Origin: Amycolatopsis albispora
GTDB lineage: Bacteria > Actinomycetota > Actinomycetes > Mycobacteriales > Pseudonocardiaceae
Direction of reading: 5' to 3'
NCBI RefSeq assembly: GCF_003312875.1
Contig: NZ_CP015163.1
Location: 3,782,001-3,846,000 of the forward strand
DNA length: 64,000 bases
Shown here: positions 27,136-35,297 of the stretch, piece by piece
How positions within the stretch are numbered: position 1 is the stretch's first letter
Layout of the letters: each line of letters begins with the position of its first letter
Program-made: the position numbers and the translations under genes
Notes under the pieces: model-generated
The model's input: only the letters and a program-made list of their open reading frames with translations
Databases searched by the model: none
What the model was told of the DNA's origin: nothing

Positions 27136-30100
27136 ATGACCCTGGCCAGAGACCGGTTGCCCCTGGCGGGTGAGCAGCCGGGCGAGATCGTCCTGCAGTC
27201 CCCGCCGATGCTGCCGAAGGGCGGCAGCGGTGGCGCGCTCCAGCTGATGTTGTTCCTGCCGATGATGCTCGGCATGGGCGCCATGTCGTTCGTCTACATC
27301 GGACGCGACGGCGGCGCGATGACCTGGGTGTTCGGCGCCCTGTTCATCACCGCGATGGGCGGCATGATCGTGATGTCGCTGGCCAGGGGCGGGCAGCAGA
27401 AGAAGGCGCAGATCAACGAGGAGCGCCGCGACTACCAGCGTTACCTGGCCGGGCTGCGCGGGCAGGTGCGGGACATCGCCGGCAACCAGCGCTCGGCGAT
27501 GATCTCGCAGCAGCCGGAGCCGGCGGACCTGTGGGCCTACGTCACCAGCGGCCGGATGTGGGACCGGCGGCGCCACGACGGCCACTTCGGGCAGGTGCGG
27601 GTCGGCACCGGCCCGCAGCGGCTGATGACCCCGCTCAAGGCCCCGCAGACGGTGCCGCTGGAGGACCTCGACCCGGTGTCGTCGACCAGCCTGCGGCACT
27701 TCATCCGCACCTATTCCACGGTGGACGGCCTGCCGGTGGCCATCTCGCTGCGCTCCTTCGCCACCGTCTCGGTGAGCGGGCGCCGCGGTGAGGTGCTCGA
27801 CCTGGCCAGGGCGGTGCTGGCCCAGCTGGCCACCTTCCACTCGCCGAACGACCTGCGCATCGCCCTGTGCGCACCGGCGGAGCGCCAGGCCGAATGGGAC
27901 TGGCTGAAATGGCTGCCGCACGCCGGTTCCGCCACCGGGACCGACGCCGCGGGCCCGGCGCGGCTGGTCGCGGAGAACCTGGCCGGGCTGGTCGACGCGC
28001 TCGGGCAGGACCTGGGCGAGCGCGCCGCGTTCACCCGCGCCGCCGGGCTGGGCCACGACCTGCCGCACATCGTGCTGGTGGTGGACGGCGGTGACACCGA
28101 CGGCGACACCCGGCTGATGCCCCACGGCGGCAAGCACGGCATCACCGTGCTCGACGTCGGCGCCGAGGAACCCCGCGCGGTGCCCAGCGACCGCACGCTG
28201 TGCCTGCACACCGACCGCACCCGGCTCGGCATGCTGGTCGGCGAGGGCAGCGAACAGCAGCTCGGCTTTCTCGGCGTGCCGGACGGCCTCGACGCGGGCG
28301 CGGCCGAAGCGCTGGCCCGGCGGCTCACCCCGCTGCACCAGGTCGGCACCGTGGTCACCGGCGACAACCCGATGTCGTCCACCTTCGGCCTGGCCGGGCT
28401 GCTCGGCATCGGCGACCCGCGTGACGTGGACACCTCGGTCACCTGGGTGGCCAGGGCCGCCCGCGACCGGCTGCGGGTCCCGCTCGGCGTGGACCCCGAG
28501 GGGCGCCCGGTCGAGCTGGACCTCAAGGAGTCGGCCGAGGGCGGGATGGGGCCGCACGGGCTGGTCATCGGCGCCACCGGGTCCGGCAAGAGCGAGCTGC
28601 TGCGCACCCTGGTCACCGCGCTCGCGGTGACGCACTCGTCGGAACGGCTCAACCTGGCGCTGATCGACTTCAAGGGCGGCGCCACCTTCGCCGGGATGAC
28701 CCACCTGCCGCACACCTGCGCGGTGATCACCAACCTGTCCGAGGAGCTGATCCTGGTCGACCGCATGGCCGACGCGATCAACGGCGAGGTGATCCGGCGG
28801 CAGGAACTGTTGCGCGCGGCGGGAAACTACGCCTCGGCACGCGACTACGAACGCGCTCGCGAGGCGGGCGCGAACCTCCGGCCGCTGCCTTCGCTGCTGG
28901 TGATCATCGACGAGTTCAGCGAGCTGCTGTCCGCCCGGCCGGAGTTCATCGACCTCTTTGTCTCCATCGGACGGCTGGGCCGCAGCCTGGGCATCCACCT
29001 GCTGCTGGCGTCCCAGCGACTGGAGGAAGGCCGCCTGCGCGGGCTGGACTCGCACCTGTCCTACCGGATCGGCCTGCGTACCTTCTCCGCCTCGGAAAGC
29101 CGTGCCGTGCTCGGGGTCGCCGACGCCTACCAGCTGCCGCCGGTGCCCGGCTCGGCGTATCTGAAGGCCGACACCGATTCGCTGATCCGCCTCAAGGCCG
29201 CCTACGTCTCCGGTGAGTTGCCACCGCGGCAGGTGGTGCGGGAGAAAGGCGCGCCGGCACAGCACATCGTGCCGTTCACGCTGGGCCCGGTCAGTCCTCC
29301 GGTGCCGGTCGAACCGGGCGAAGACGAGATCGTCTACGAGGAACCGAGCACCGGCGAGACCGTCATCGACGCCATGCTCTCACGACTCGACGGCCCCGCC
29401 GCACACCAGATCTGGCTGCCGCCACTGGCCGAACCGCCCACTTTGGACCAGCTGCTGCCGCCGCTCGGCGAGACACCGGAACGAGGCCTGCACCCGGTCG
29501 GCTGGGGCGGCAACGGGCGGCTGACCGTGCCGGTGGCGCTGGTGGACAAGCCGCTCGAACAACGCCGCGACCTGCTCTGGGCGGACTTCTCCGGCGCGGG
29601 CGGGCACGCGCTGGTGGTCGGCGCGCCGCAGACCGGGAAGAGCACGCTGCTGCGGGCGGTGGTCGGCGTGCTCGCGCTGACGCACACCCCGGCCGAGGCC
29701 CAGTTCTTCCTGCTGGACATGGGCGGTGGCGCGCTTTCACCGGTCGCCGGACTGCCGCACGTGTCCGGTTACGCCACCCGGCGCGACGCGCAGCGCTGCC
29801 GCCGCGTGGTCGCCGAGGTGACCACACTGCTCGAACAACGCGAGGAGTTCTTCGCCGCCAACGGAATCGAGTCGGCCGCGGAGTTCCGCGGCCGCCGCGC
29901 GGAGTTCGCCGAAAGCACCGACGGCCGTGAATTCGGCGACGTGTTCCTGGTGGTCGACGACTGGGCCACCGTGCGCAAGGACTACGAGCAGCTCGAAGAG
30001 CAGATCACCGCGCTCGCCGCGCGCGGACTCGGGTTCGGCATCCACGTGGTCATCTCGGCGAACACCTGGATGGGCGTGCGCGCGCAGCTGCGTGACGCCA

Positions 30101-31086
30101 TCGGCACGCGGTTCGAACTGCGCCTCGGTGATCCCGGCGATTCGCTGATCGACCGCAAGGCGGCCCGCAACGTGCCCGCCGAGGCGCCGGGCCGCGGCAT
30201 CACCGCGGACAAGCTGCACTTCCTCGGCGCGCTCCCCCGCGTCGACGGCGACCAGCGGGCCGCCACGATCGGCGTGGGCGCCACCGATCTGGTGCGCCGG
30301 ATCAGCGAGTCGTGGCAGGGCGATCCGGCACCACAGGTCCGCCTGCTGCCCGCGCGCATCGAGCTGTCCGGGCTGCCACCGGCACCGCCGAAGCAGGTCA
30401 CGCTCGGCGTCGCGGAGTCCACTTTGGAGCCCGTGTTGCTCGATTTCGGGGCGGATCCGCACTTTCTCGCGTTCGGCGACGTGGAATCCGGCAAGACGGC
30501 GCTGTTGCGCGTGATCGGGCAGGGCATCATGTCCGCCTATTCCGACGACGACGCCGCGATCATCGTCGCCGACTACCGGCGCGGCCTGCTCGACGCGGTC
30601 ACCGGGCGGCACCTGCTCGGGTACGCGGGTTCGGCGCCCACGCTGACCGGGCTGATCAACGAGGTGGTGCAGGCGATGCGGTTGCGCCTGCCCGGCCCCG
30701 ACGTGACCGCCGAGCAGCTTCGCAACCGGTCGTGGTGGACCGGGCCCGAGTTGTTCGTGCTCGTCGACGACTACGAGCTGGTGGCCACCGCGGGCAGCAA
30801 TCCGTTGCTGCCGTTGCTGGAGTTCCTGCCGCAGGCCCGCGACATCGGGCTGCACCTGGTGATCGCCCGCGGCAGCGGTGGCGCCGGACGGGCCCTGTTC
30901 GAGCCGGTGGTGCAGCGCGTGCGCGAACTCGGCTCGCCGGGCCTGGTGATGTCCGGGTCCAAGGACGAGGGCCCGCTGATCGGCGACGTCAAGGCGGGCC
31001 CGCTGCCGCCCGGCCGCGGCACGCTGGTCAGCAGGCGGCTCGGCACCGGGCTGCTCCAGGTGGCCTGGACCCCGCCGGCGGACTGA
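27136..31086 (+). CDS. eccC: Type VII secretion ATPase EccC (fused EccCa-EccCb)
   Basis: 1316 residues. Two transmembrane helices at about 37-85 are followed by a DUF domain and three FtsK/SpoIIIE ATPase modules. Walker A of module 1 is GATGSGKSE (about 479-487), of module 2 GAPQTGKST (about 828), of module 3 GDVESGKTA (about 1113); matching Walker B blocks are LLVIIDEFSELL, VFLVVDDWATV and LFVLVDDYELV. Module 1 is the catalytic one in known EccC; modules 2 and 3 bind the substrate signal sequence. One intact polypeptide, not split as in ESX-1. The stop at 31086 is 156 bp before the esx genes. Confidence 0.97.
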   Translation: MTLARDRLPLAGEQPGEIVLQSPPMLPKGGSGGALQLMLFLPMMLGMGAMSFVYIGRDGGAMTWVFGALFITAMGGMIVMSLARGGQQKKAQINEERRDYQRYLAGLRGQVRDIAGNQRSAMISQQPEPADLWAYVTSGRMWDRRRHDGHFGQVRVGTGPQRLMTPLKAPQTVPLEDLDPVSSTSLRHFIRTYSTVDGLPVAISLRSFATVSVSGRRGEVLDLARAVLAQLATFHSPNDLRIALCAPAERQAEWDWLKWLPHAGSATGTDAAGPARLVAENLAGLVDALGQDLGERAAFTRAAGLGHDLPHIVLVVDGGDTDGDTRLMPHGGKHGITVLDVGAEEPRAVPSDRTLCLHTDRTRLGMLVGEGSEQQLGFLGVPDGLDAGAAEALARRLTPLHQVGTVVTGDNPMSSTFGLAGLLGIGDPRDVDTSVTWVARAARDRLRVPLGVDPEGRPVELDLKESAEGGMGPHGLVIGATGSGKSELLRTLVTALAVTHSSERLNLALIDFKGGATFAGMTHLPHTCAVITNLSEELILVDRMADAINGEVIRRQELLRAAGNYASARDYERAREAGANLRPLPSLLVIIDEFSELLSARPEFIDLFVSIGRLGRSLGIHLLLASQRLEEGRLRGLDSHLSYRIGLRTFSASESRAVLGVADAYQLPPVPGSAYLKADTDSLIRLKAAYVSGELPPRQVVREKGAPAQHIVPFTLGPVSPPVPVEPGEDEIVYEEPSTGETVIDAMLSRLDGPAAHQIWLPPLAEPPTLDQLLPPLGETPERGLHPVGWGGNGRLTVPVALVDKPLEQRRDLLWADFSGAGGHALVVGAPQTGKSTLLRAVVGVLALTHTPAEAQFFLLDMGGGALSPVAGLPHVSGYATRRDAQRCRRVVAEVTTLLEQREEFFAANGIESAAEFRGRRAEFAESTDGREFGDVFLVVDDWATVRKDYEQLEEQITALAARGLGFGIHVVISANTWMGVRAQLRDAIGTRFELRLGDPGDSLIDRKAARNVPAEAPGRGITADKLHFLGALPRVDGDQRAATIGVGATDLVRRISESWQGDPAPQVRLLPARIELSGLPPAPPKQVTLGVAESTLEPVLLDFGADPHFLAFGDVESGKTALLRVIGQGIMSAYSDDDAAIIVADYRRGLLDAVTGRHLLGYAGSAPTLTGLINEVVQAMRLRLPGPDVTAEQLRNRSWWTGPELFVLVDDYELVATAGSNPLLPLLEFLPQARDIGLHLVIARGSGGAGRALFEPVVQRVRELGSPGLVMSGSKDEGPLIGDVKAGPLPPGRGTLVSRRLGTGLLQVAWTPPAD

Positions 31087-31132
31087 AGGTCGTGGGTACA
31101 AGTACCGCCACCGCGACCGGCAGTTGTGCCGT

Positions 31133-31160
31133 TTGAACGTACTGGCGGCTTTTCTAGCGT
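31133..31160 (+). promoter_or_regulatory. Sigma-A-like promoter of the esx genes
   Basis: TTGAAC (31133-31138) and TAGCGT (31155-31160) with a 16-nt spacer. The predicted RNA start near 31167 leaves a 75-nt leader before the GTG at 31243. The dyad GGTAC-AA-GTACC lies just upstream at 31095-31106 and could bind an activator. Confidence 0.5.
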
Positions 31161-31242
31161 GTGATTCGCACCGAGCCGGAGGAATTCCCGCTCTGGCTCT
31201 ACCGGAGATCTTTCCCGCGAGTTGAGAGGAGGTGGCCAGCCC

Positions 31243-31599
31243 GTGAGCAGTGCCGGCTACCAGAGTGATGCCGCGGCCATGACGCGTGCGGTCCAGGGGT
31301 TCGAGGAGACCGCTTCTGGCGCCAAGACCACCATGGCCAGCTTGGAAGCGGAGCTGACCGAAACGCTGCGCAACTACAAGGGCGACCAGGCGGTGGCGTT
31401 CTGGGACCTGCAGCGCAGGCTGCAGGAGAAGATGGCGCTCGCCGTCCGCGAGCTGGACACCATGTCCAGCCTGGTCAACCAGAGCTTCCACAACTACGGC
31501 AGCGGTGACGCCGACGTGGCGCAGCAGTTGCACAGCGTCTCCAGCCTCGCCTCCGACGCCGGTGGCTCCGTGCTCGGCCGCCTGTCCGGCGCGAACTGA
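31243..31599 (+). CDS. Esx/WXG100-like protein, first of a pair (YKG variant, YxxxD tail)
   Basis: 118 residues, helical hairpin of the CFP-10/EsxB type. The turn that normally reads WxG is YKG here (RNYKGDQAVAFWDLQ). After helix 2 comes NYGSGDADVAQQ with a YxxxD export signal. Start is GTG 31243 with GAGAGGAGGTGG 7 nt upstream; an in-frame TTG at 31222 lies inside that site and is unlikely. Presumed heterodimer partner of the next gene product, carried out of the cell by the ESX machinery. A Trp does occur in helix 2 (FWDLQ), not at the turn. Confidence 0.85.
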   Translation: MSSAGYQSDAAAMTRAVQGFEETASGAKTTMASLEAELTETLRNYKGDQAVAFWDLQRRLQEKMALAVRELDTMSSLVNQSFHNYGSGDADVAQQLHSVSSLASDAGGSVLGRLSGAN

Positions 31600-31617
31600 C
31601 CAAGAGGGGAATCCGAC

Positions 31618-31920
31618 ATGGCCGACATGGTCGAAGTCAATTTCAACGCACTGCAGTTCAGCTCCGCCTCGCTGGCGGAGAAGGCCAAGCAGCTGACCGG
31701 TCAGCTGGAGGCGCTGCAGCAGAACCTGCAGCCCATCAAGGCCACCTGGTACGCGTCTGGCAGCTCCGCCGGCCAGGCCGCCGAAGCCTCCGAGACCCGG
31801 CTCCGCCAGGCCACCGCCGACATCGTCGCGATCATCGCGCAGTTCGGCGGCAAGGTGGGCGAGGCGCACGACCTGCAGTACGCGCTGGAAAACCGGAACA
31901 CCAACTACTTCGCCGTGTGA
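31618..31920 (+). CDS. Esx/WXG100-like protein, second of a pair
   Basis: 100 residues, ESAT-6/EsxA size. The turn reads KATWYASGSSAGQAAEASE: the Trp is followed by YASG rather than by xG directly, a slightly extended WxG. The C-terminus YALENRNTNYFAV lacks a YxxxD/E motif, as expected for the partner that depends on the other subunit. AAGAGGGGA precedes the ATG. 18 bp after the first esx gene, so co-translated. Followed by a hairpin at 31940. Confidence 0.88.
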   Translation: MADMVEVNFNALQFSSASLAEKAKQLTGQLEALQQNLQPIKATWYASGSSAGQAAEASETRLRQATADIVAIIAQFGGKVGEAHDLQYALENRNTNYFAV

Positions 31921-31939
31921 CCGGCGGAGTATCCCGGAT

Positions 31940-31973
31940 GGCCGGTGCGAGCCAACCCCCACTCGCACCGGCC
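31940..31973 (+). terminator. 12-bp perfect hairpin after the esx pair
   Basis: Arms GGCCGGTGCGAG (31940-31951) and CTCGCACCGGCC (31962-31973), 10-nt loop, no T-tract. It lies between the esx pair and the next same-strand gene. It may be an attenuator or processing site that makes the esx transcript more abundant than downstream genes; inference. Confidence 0.55.
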
Positions 31974-32021
31974 TTCCGGCCTGCCGTCCCCTGAGGTGAG
32001 AAGGAGAACGAGGGAGTCGGG

Positions 32022-32411
32022 ATGCAAGACCGGTCGTACTACGTTCACCTGGAGTCCCTGACGGACTTCGCCAGGGAGCTGGAAATCCAGCTCGAGTGCA
32101 TGACCAAGCCGAACGACTTCCTGCTCACGCTCGGCGGGGATCCGCTGCGGCTCGGGGAGTTCGGCGAAGCGAGTTCGCTGGCCGAAGCGCACCGCGCCGC
32201 GGTCGCCGAGATGCAGGGACTGCTCGACCAGGTCAAGGGCGCGATCACCTTCGCGCAGGAGGTCACGCACACCGTGGCCGAGGGTTACCAGCAGGCCGAC
32301 CAGAGCGTGGCCACCGATCTGCACGTCACCGCGGGCAACGTGGTCGGCGGCATCGTCGCCGGTCTCGGCAACCTGCTCGGCGGCGGTGACGGCAAGGGGG
32401 CCAAGGGATGA
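32022..32411 (+). CDS. ESX-associated small helical protein with YxxxD motif
   Basis: 129 residues. Two helices (YVHLESLTDFARELEIQLECM; LAEAHRAAVAEMQGLLDQVKGAI) and the motif GYQQADQSVA, a YxxxD export signal, then a Gly-rich end. It resembles EspC-type or ESX-1 secretion-associated proteins rather than classical Esx. ATG 32022 is preceded by GAAGGAGAACGAGG. Its stop overlaps the start of the PPE-like gene (32408-32411, ATGA). Confidence 0.78.
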   Translation: MQDRSYYVHLESLTDFARELEIQLECMTKPNDFLLTLGGDPLRLGEFGEASSLAEAHRAAVAEMQGLLDQVKGAITFAQEVTHTVAEGYQQADQSVATDLHVTAGNVVGGIVAGLGNLLGGGDGKGAKG

Positions 32412-33721
32412 CCGCGCGCACCAACTTCGGCTCGTTCAGCCACCAGCAGCTCTACGCGATGCTGCACGCCGGGGACGCCGGCGGCGCCCGCGCGGCGGCG
32501 GAGAAGTGGCGGGCGGCCGGGTTCGGCCTGTTCGAGCAGGCCGACAACCTGATGTCGCAGCTGACCGAGTTCGACGGCCACTGGACCGGTGGCGCCGCCG
32601 ACAAGTACAAGATCATGATCGACGACCTGGTCGGCGGCATCCGCAAGGTCGGGCAGACCGCGGTCGCCATGCGGCACCTGCTCGAGGACGCGGCCGACGA
32701 GCTGGACACCGCGAAGGCCGAGATGCCAGCACCGGTGACCGTGCCGGAGGTCTCGCCCGCGGACCTGTCGCTGGCGGTGAACCCCCCGCTGCTGCCCGCG
32801 GACGCCTCGCCGGAACTGGTGCAGGCCGCGGCCCAGCGCCGCGCGGCCGCGATCGGCAACGTCGAGGCGCAGCAGCAGGCGTCGAACGTGGCGAACGCCG
32901 CGCACAGCAAGGCGATCCAGGTGATGACCGATCTGGCTGGCGACTACACCGCCGCCGAGGAGGCCATCCCGGCTTCGCCGAACGCGGCCGTGCCGCCCGC
33001 GCTGACGCCCCCGGCGGGTGGTGCCAGTGGCGGTGGTGGCGCACCGGTGGCCCCGCCGCCGCCCGGTGGGGTTTCGGTGGTGCCGGGTGCCCCGCAGACC
33101 CTGCCCGGTGACGGCACGCAGCCGGTGCCGCCGTCGTCCGATCCGGCCAAGCCGCCGTCCAGCCCGCTGTTCGGCAACATGTTCACCGCCGGGCTGGCCG
33201 CCGCTTCGGCCGCGGCCTTCGGCCGGTTCGGTTCGATCATGCCGAAGGTGCCGCCGTGGGCCGGTGGCAAGAAGGACGGCAAGGACGGCGAGAAGCCGCC
33301 CGGCGAGGGCACCGGCAAGCTCGGTGACGGGTTCGGCGGTGGTGCCGGTGGTGGCGTGCCGATCGGTGGTGGCAGCGTCGGCGGAGTCGGCGGCATCGGT
33401 GGTGGCGGGATCGGCGGGGTCGGCGGGGTGGACGTCGGCGGGGTCGGTGACGGCGCGGCCGCCGCGCCGGGCATGGCCGGTTCGGGTGCCGCCGCCAACG
33501 GCCTGTCCGGGCTGGCCGGTGGTGCCGCCGGAGCGGCCGGTGCCGCCGCGGCGAAGGGCATGATGCCGATGATGCCGTTCATGCCGATGGGCATGGGCGC
33601 CGGCGACATGGGCTCCGGCAGGCGGATTCCGCCGTGGCTGGTGGAAACCGAGGACGTGTGGGGTGAGTCGTCGGTGGTCGCGCCTTCGGTGATCGGCGAG
33701 GAGCCGGACGACCGGCGGTAG
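32408..33721 (+). CDS. PPE-like ESX substrate with Gly-rich middle
   Basis: 437 residues. The N-terminal 190 residues are helical with the motif DGHWTGGAADKY (WxG) and TDLAGDYTAAEEA (YxxxE). Then a long Pro/Gly/Ala/Val-rich low-complexity part (many GGVGG and GGGI units), a Met-rich patch (GMMPMMPFMPMGMG) and a conserved-looking end RRIPPWLVETEDVWGES. Presumed secreted by the ESX system encoded around it. No PE partner is present. Confidence 0.82.
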   Translation: MTARTNFGSFSHQQLYAMLHAGDAGGARAAAEKWRAAGFGLFEQADNLMSQLTEFDGHWTGGAADKYKIMIDDLVGGIRKVGQTAVAMRHLLEDAADELDTAKAEMPAPVTVPEVSPADLSLAVNPPLLPADASPELVQAAAQRRAAAIGNVEAQQQASNVANAAHSKAIQVMTDLAGDYTAAEEAIPASPNAAVPPALTPPAGGASGGGGAPVAPPPPGGVSVVPGAPQTLPGDGTQPVPPSSDPAKPPSSPLFGNMFTAGLAAASAAAFGRFGSIMPKVPPWAGGKKDGKDGEKPPGEGTGKLGDGFGGGAGGGVPIGGGSVGGVGGIGGGGIGGVGGVDVGGVGDGAAAAPGMAGSGAAANGLSGLAGGAAGAAGAAAAKGMMPMMPFMPMGMGAGDMGSGRRIPPWLVETEDVWGESSVVAPSVIGEEPDDRR

Positions 33722-33739
33722 GCGGGGTACGGTGGCCTG

Positions 33740-34414
33740 GTGCAGCCAAGGCCATACGTACTGCTGTCGGTAGCCGCCTCGCTCGACGGGTGCATCGACG
33801 ACACCAGCGCCACCCGGCTCGTGCTGTCCGATGAGGACGATTTCGACCGGGTGGACGCCGAGCGGGCGGCTGCCGACGCCATCCTGGTCGGCGCGGGCAC
33901 GATCCGCGCCGACAACCCGCGCCTCCTGGTCCGCTCCGCCGCCCGCCGGGAGGCCCGGGTGGCCGCGGGCCGGAGCGCTTCCCCGGTGAAGGTGACGTTC
34001 ACGCGGACCGGTTCGCTGGATCCGTCCTCGAATTTCTTCACCACCGGGGATGTCGAGAAACTGGTCTACGCGCCCGATTCGGTGGTCGCGGAGCTTTCCG
34101 CTTCGCTGGGTCCCGCGGCGACGGTGGTCGGGGTTTCGGGGCTGAGCAGTTTGCTCGAGGATCTGCATTCCCGCGGTGTCGGCCGGTTGATGGTCGAAGG
34201 CGGCGGGCACATCCACACCCAGTTCCTCGCCGCGGACGTGGTGGACGAAATCCACCTGGTCTACGCGCCCTTTTTTGTCGGTGAAGCCGAGGCGCCGCGC
34301 TTTGTGCACCCCGCGGTTTTCCCGCAGTCACCGGCGCGGCCGATGACGCTTTCCGAAGTCCGCCGGATCGGGGATCTTGTGCTGCTCAAGTACCTGGTGG
34401 GCCGTCATGGATGA
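33740..34414 (+). CDS. RibD C-terminal-like pyrimidine reductase (dihydrofolate reductase fold)
   Basis: 224 residues, RibD_C domain only. MQPRPYVLLSVAASLDGCID is the typical N-terminus, and ILVGAGTIRADNP, GVGRLMVEGGGHIHTQFL carry the NADPH and substrate-binding features. It would reduce the ribosyl group of the riboflavin intermediate; split RibD enzymes with deaminase and reductase in separate proteins are known. Start GTG 33740. It overlaps the following deaminase gene by 8 bp, so the two make one functional unit. There is no rib operon or FMN riboswitch here, so another NADPH reductase role is possible. Confidence 0.82.
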   Translation: MQPRPYVLLSVAASLDGCIDDTSATRLVLSDEDDFDRVDAERAAADAILVGAGTIRADNPRLLVRSAARREARVAAGRSASPVKVTFTRTGSLDPSSNFFTTGDVEKLVYAPDSVVAELSASLGPAATVVGVSGLSSLLEDLHSRGVGRLMVEGGGHIHTQFLAADVVDEIHLVYAPFFVGEAEAPRFVHPAVFPQSPARPMTLSEVRRIGDLVLLKYLVGRHG

Positions 34415-34841
34415 TCGTGAACTGCTCGCCAAGGCCATCGCACTGGGTGACAAGTGCCCGCCGTCGAGCACCTTCCGTGTGGGCGCGGTGATCACCGACG
34501 CCGACGGGACCGTGCTCGCGACCGGCTATTCCGGCGAAACCGACCCGCACGACCACGCCGAAGAAGCCGCACTGGCCAAATTGGACTCAGCCGATCCGCG
34601 GCTGGCGGGTGCCACGATGTACACGTCGCTGGAGCCGTGCAGCACGCGCGCTTCGCGGCCGAAGACGTGCACCACGCTCATCCTGGAGTCGGGCATTCCG
34701 CGGGTGGTCTTCGCCTGGCGGGAACCCGCCGTTTTTGTCGACTGCGTCGGGGCGGAAACGCTGGCCGCCGCGGGCCGCACGGTCATCGAACTCCCCGAAC
34801 TGGCCGACGCGGTCCGGGCCACGAACGCGCACCTCCGGTGA
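34407..34841 (+). CDS. Cytidine/dCMP-type deaminase (RibD deaminase-like)
   Basis: 144 residues with the zinc motifs HAEE and PCSTRASRPKTC (PC-x9-C rather than the usual x8 in RibD). FRVGAVITDADGTVLATGYSG is the conserved N-terminal part. Likely deaminates the pyrimidine of the riboflavin intermediate together with the reductase encoded just upstream, or acts on a free pyrimidine nucleotide. ATG 34407 lies inside the end of the reductase gene. The order, reductase then deaminase, is reversed relative to fused RibD. Confidence 0.82.
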   Translation: MDDRELLAKAIALGDKCPPSSTFRVGAVITDADGTVLATGYSGETDPHDHAEEAALAKLDSADPRLAGATMYTSLEPCSTRASRPKTCTTLILESGIPRVVFAWREPAVFVDCVGAETLAAAGRTVIELPELADAVRATNAHLR

Positions 34842-34887
34842 GGGGAATTCGGTTGCGTGCAAGCACGCGCTGGGTATCGTCCGCTGG

Positions 34888-35214
34888 GTGCGTACCAAGC
34901 TTCGCCGCGGGTTGACCGACGCGATCAAGGGCAAGGACCGGGTGGCCGTTTCGGCGATCCGGTCGGCGCTCGCGGCCATCGACAACTCCGAGGCGCCTTC
35001 CGTGGAGCACCAGGCCCTCCCCGTCGCCGGGGTCGGCTCGACCGAGATCGACCGCCTCGAACTGACCGACGCCGACGTCCAGGCGATCGTCGAAGCCGAG
35101 GTCCGGCAGCGCACCGAGGCCGCCGACGAATACGCGCAACTGGGCCGGGACGACCAGGCCACCCGCCTCCGCGCCGAAGCCGAGGTCCTCCGGCGCTACC
35201 TCCCCGATTCCTGA
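34888..35214 (+). CDS. GatB/YqeY domain protein
   Basis: 108 residues. Short YqeY-type domain as seen after GatB or alone, with an RTKLRRGLTDAIKGKD start and EAEVRQRTEAADEYAQLGR ... AEVLRRYLP end. Thought to contact tRNA. Start GTG 34888. Its end is followed by a palindromic repeat and the convergent mycosin gene. Confidence 0.9.
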   Translation: MRTKLRRGLTDAIKGKDRVAVSAIRSALAAIDNSEAPSVEHQALPVAGVGSTEIDRLELTDADVQAIVEAEVRQRTEAADEYAQLGRDDQATRLRAEAEVLRRYLPDS

Positions 35215-35232
35215 CCCGCGCAACGCCCGCCC

Positions 35233-35290
35233 GATGTCACGAATGTGGCTTTCGAGACGCCAAACGTCTCGAATGTGGCTTTCGTGACAC
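35233..35290. repeat. Repeat-family element with both cores in the + direction
   Basis: Outer arms GTCACG/CGTGAC and inner arms CGAGACG/CGTCTCG are inverted, but the two cores between them both read AATGTGGCTTT (35242-35252 and 35272-35282). Compared with the perfect palindrome at 23292 the second 7-bp centre is reversed in place. It lies between the convergent GatB/YqeY-type and mycosin genes. Confidence 0.8.
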
Positions 35291-35297
35291 CTCCGGG

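Noticed and set aside
26263..29265. A 1000-codon frame on the minus strand opposite eccC
   Set aside because: It is the antisense of a well-supported ATPase gene; only the last 243 codons (to 26994) form a real gene.
33722..33740. FMN riboswitch before the RibD-like gene
   Set aside because: The gap to the preceding gene is only 18 bp and no RFN element is visible.
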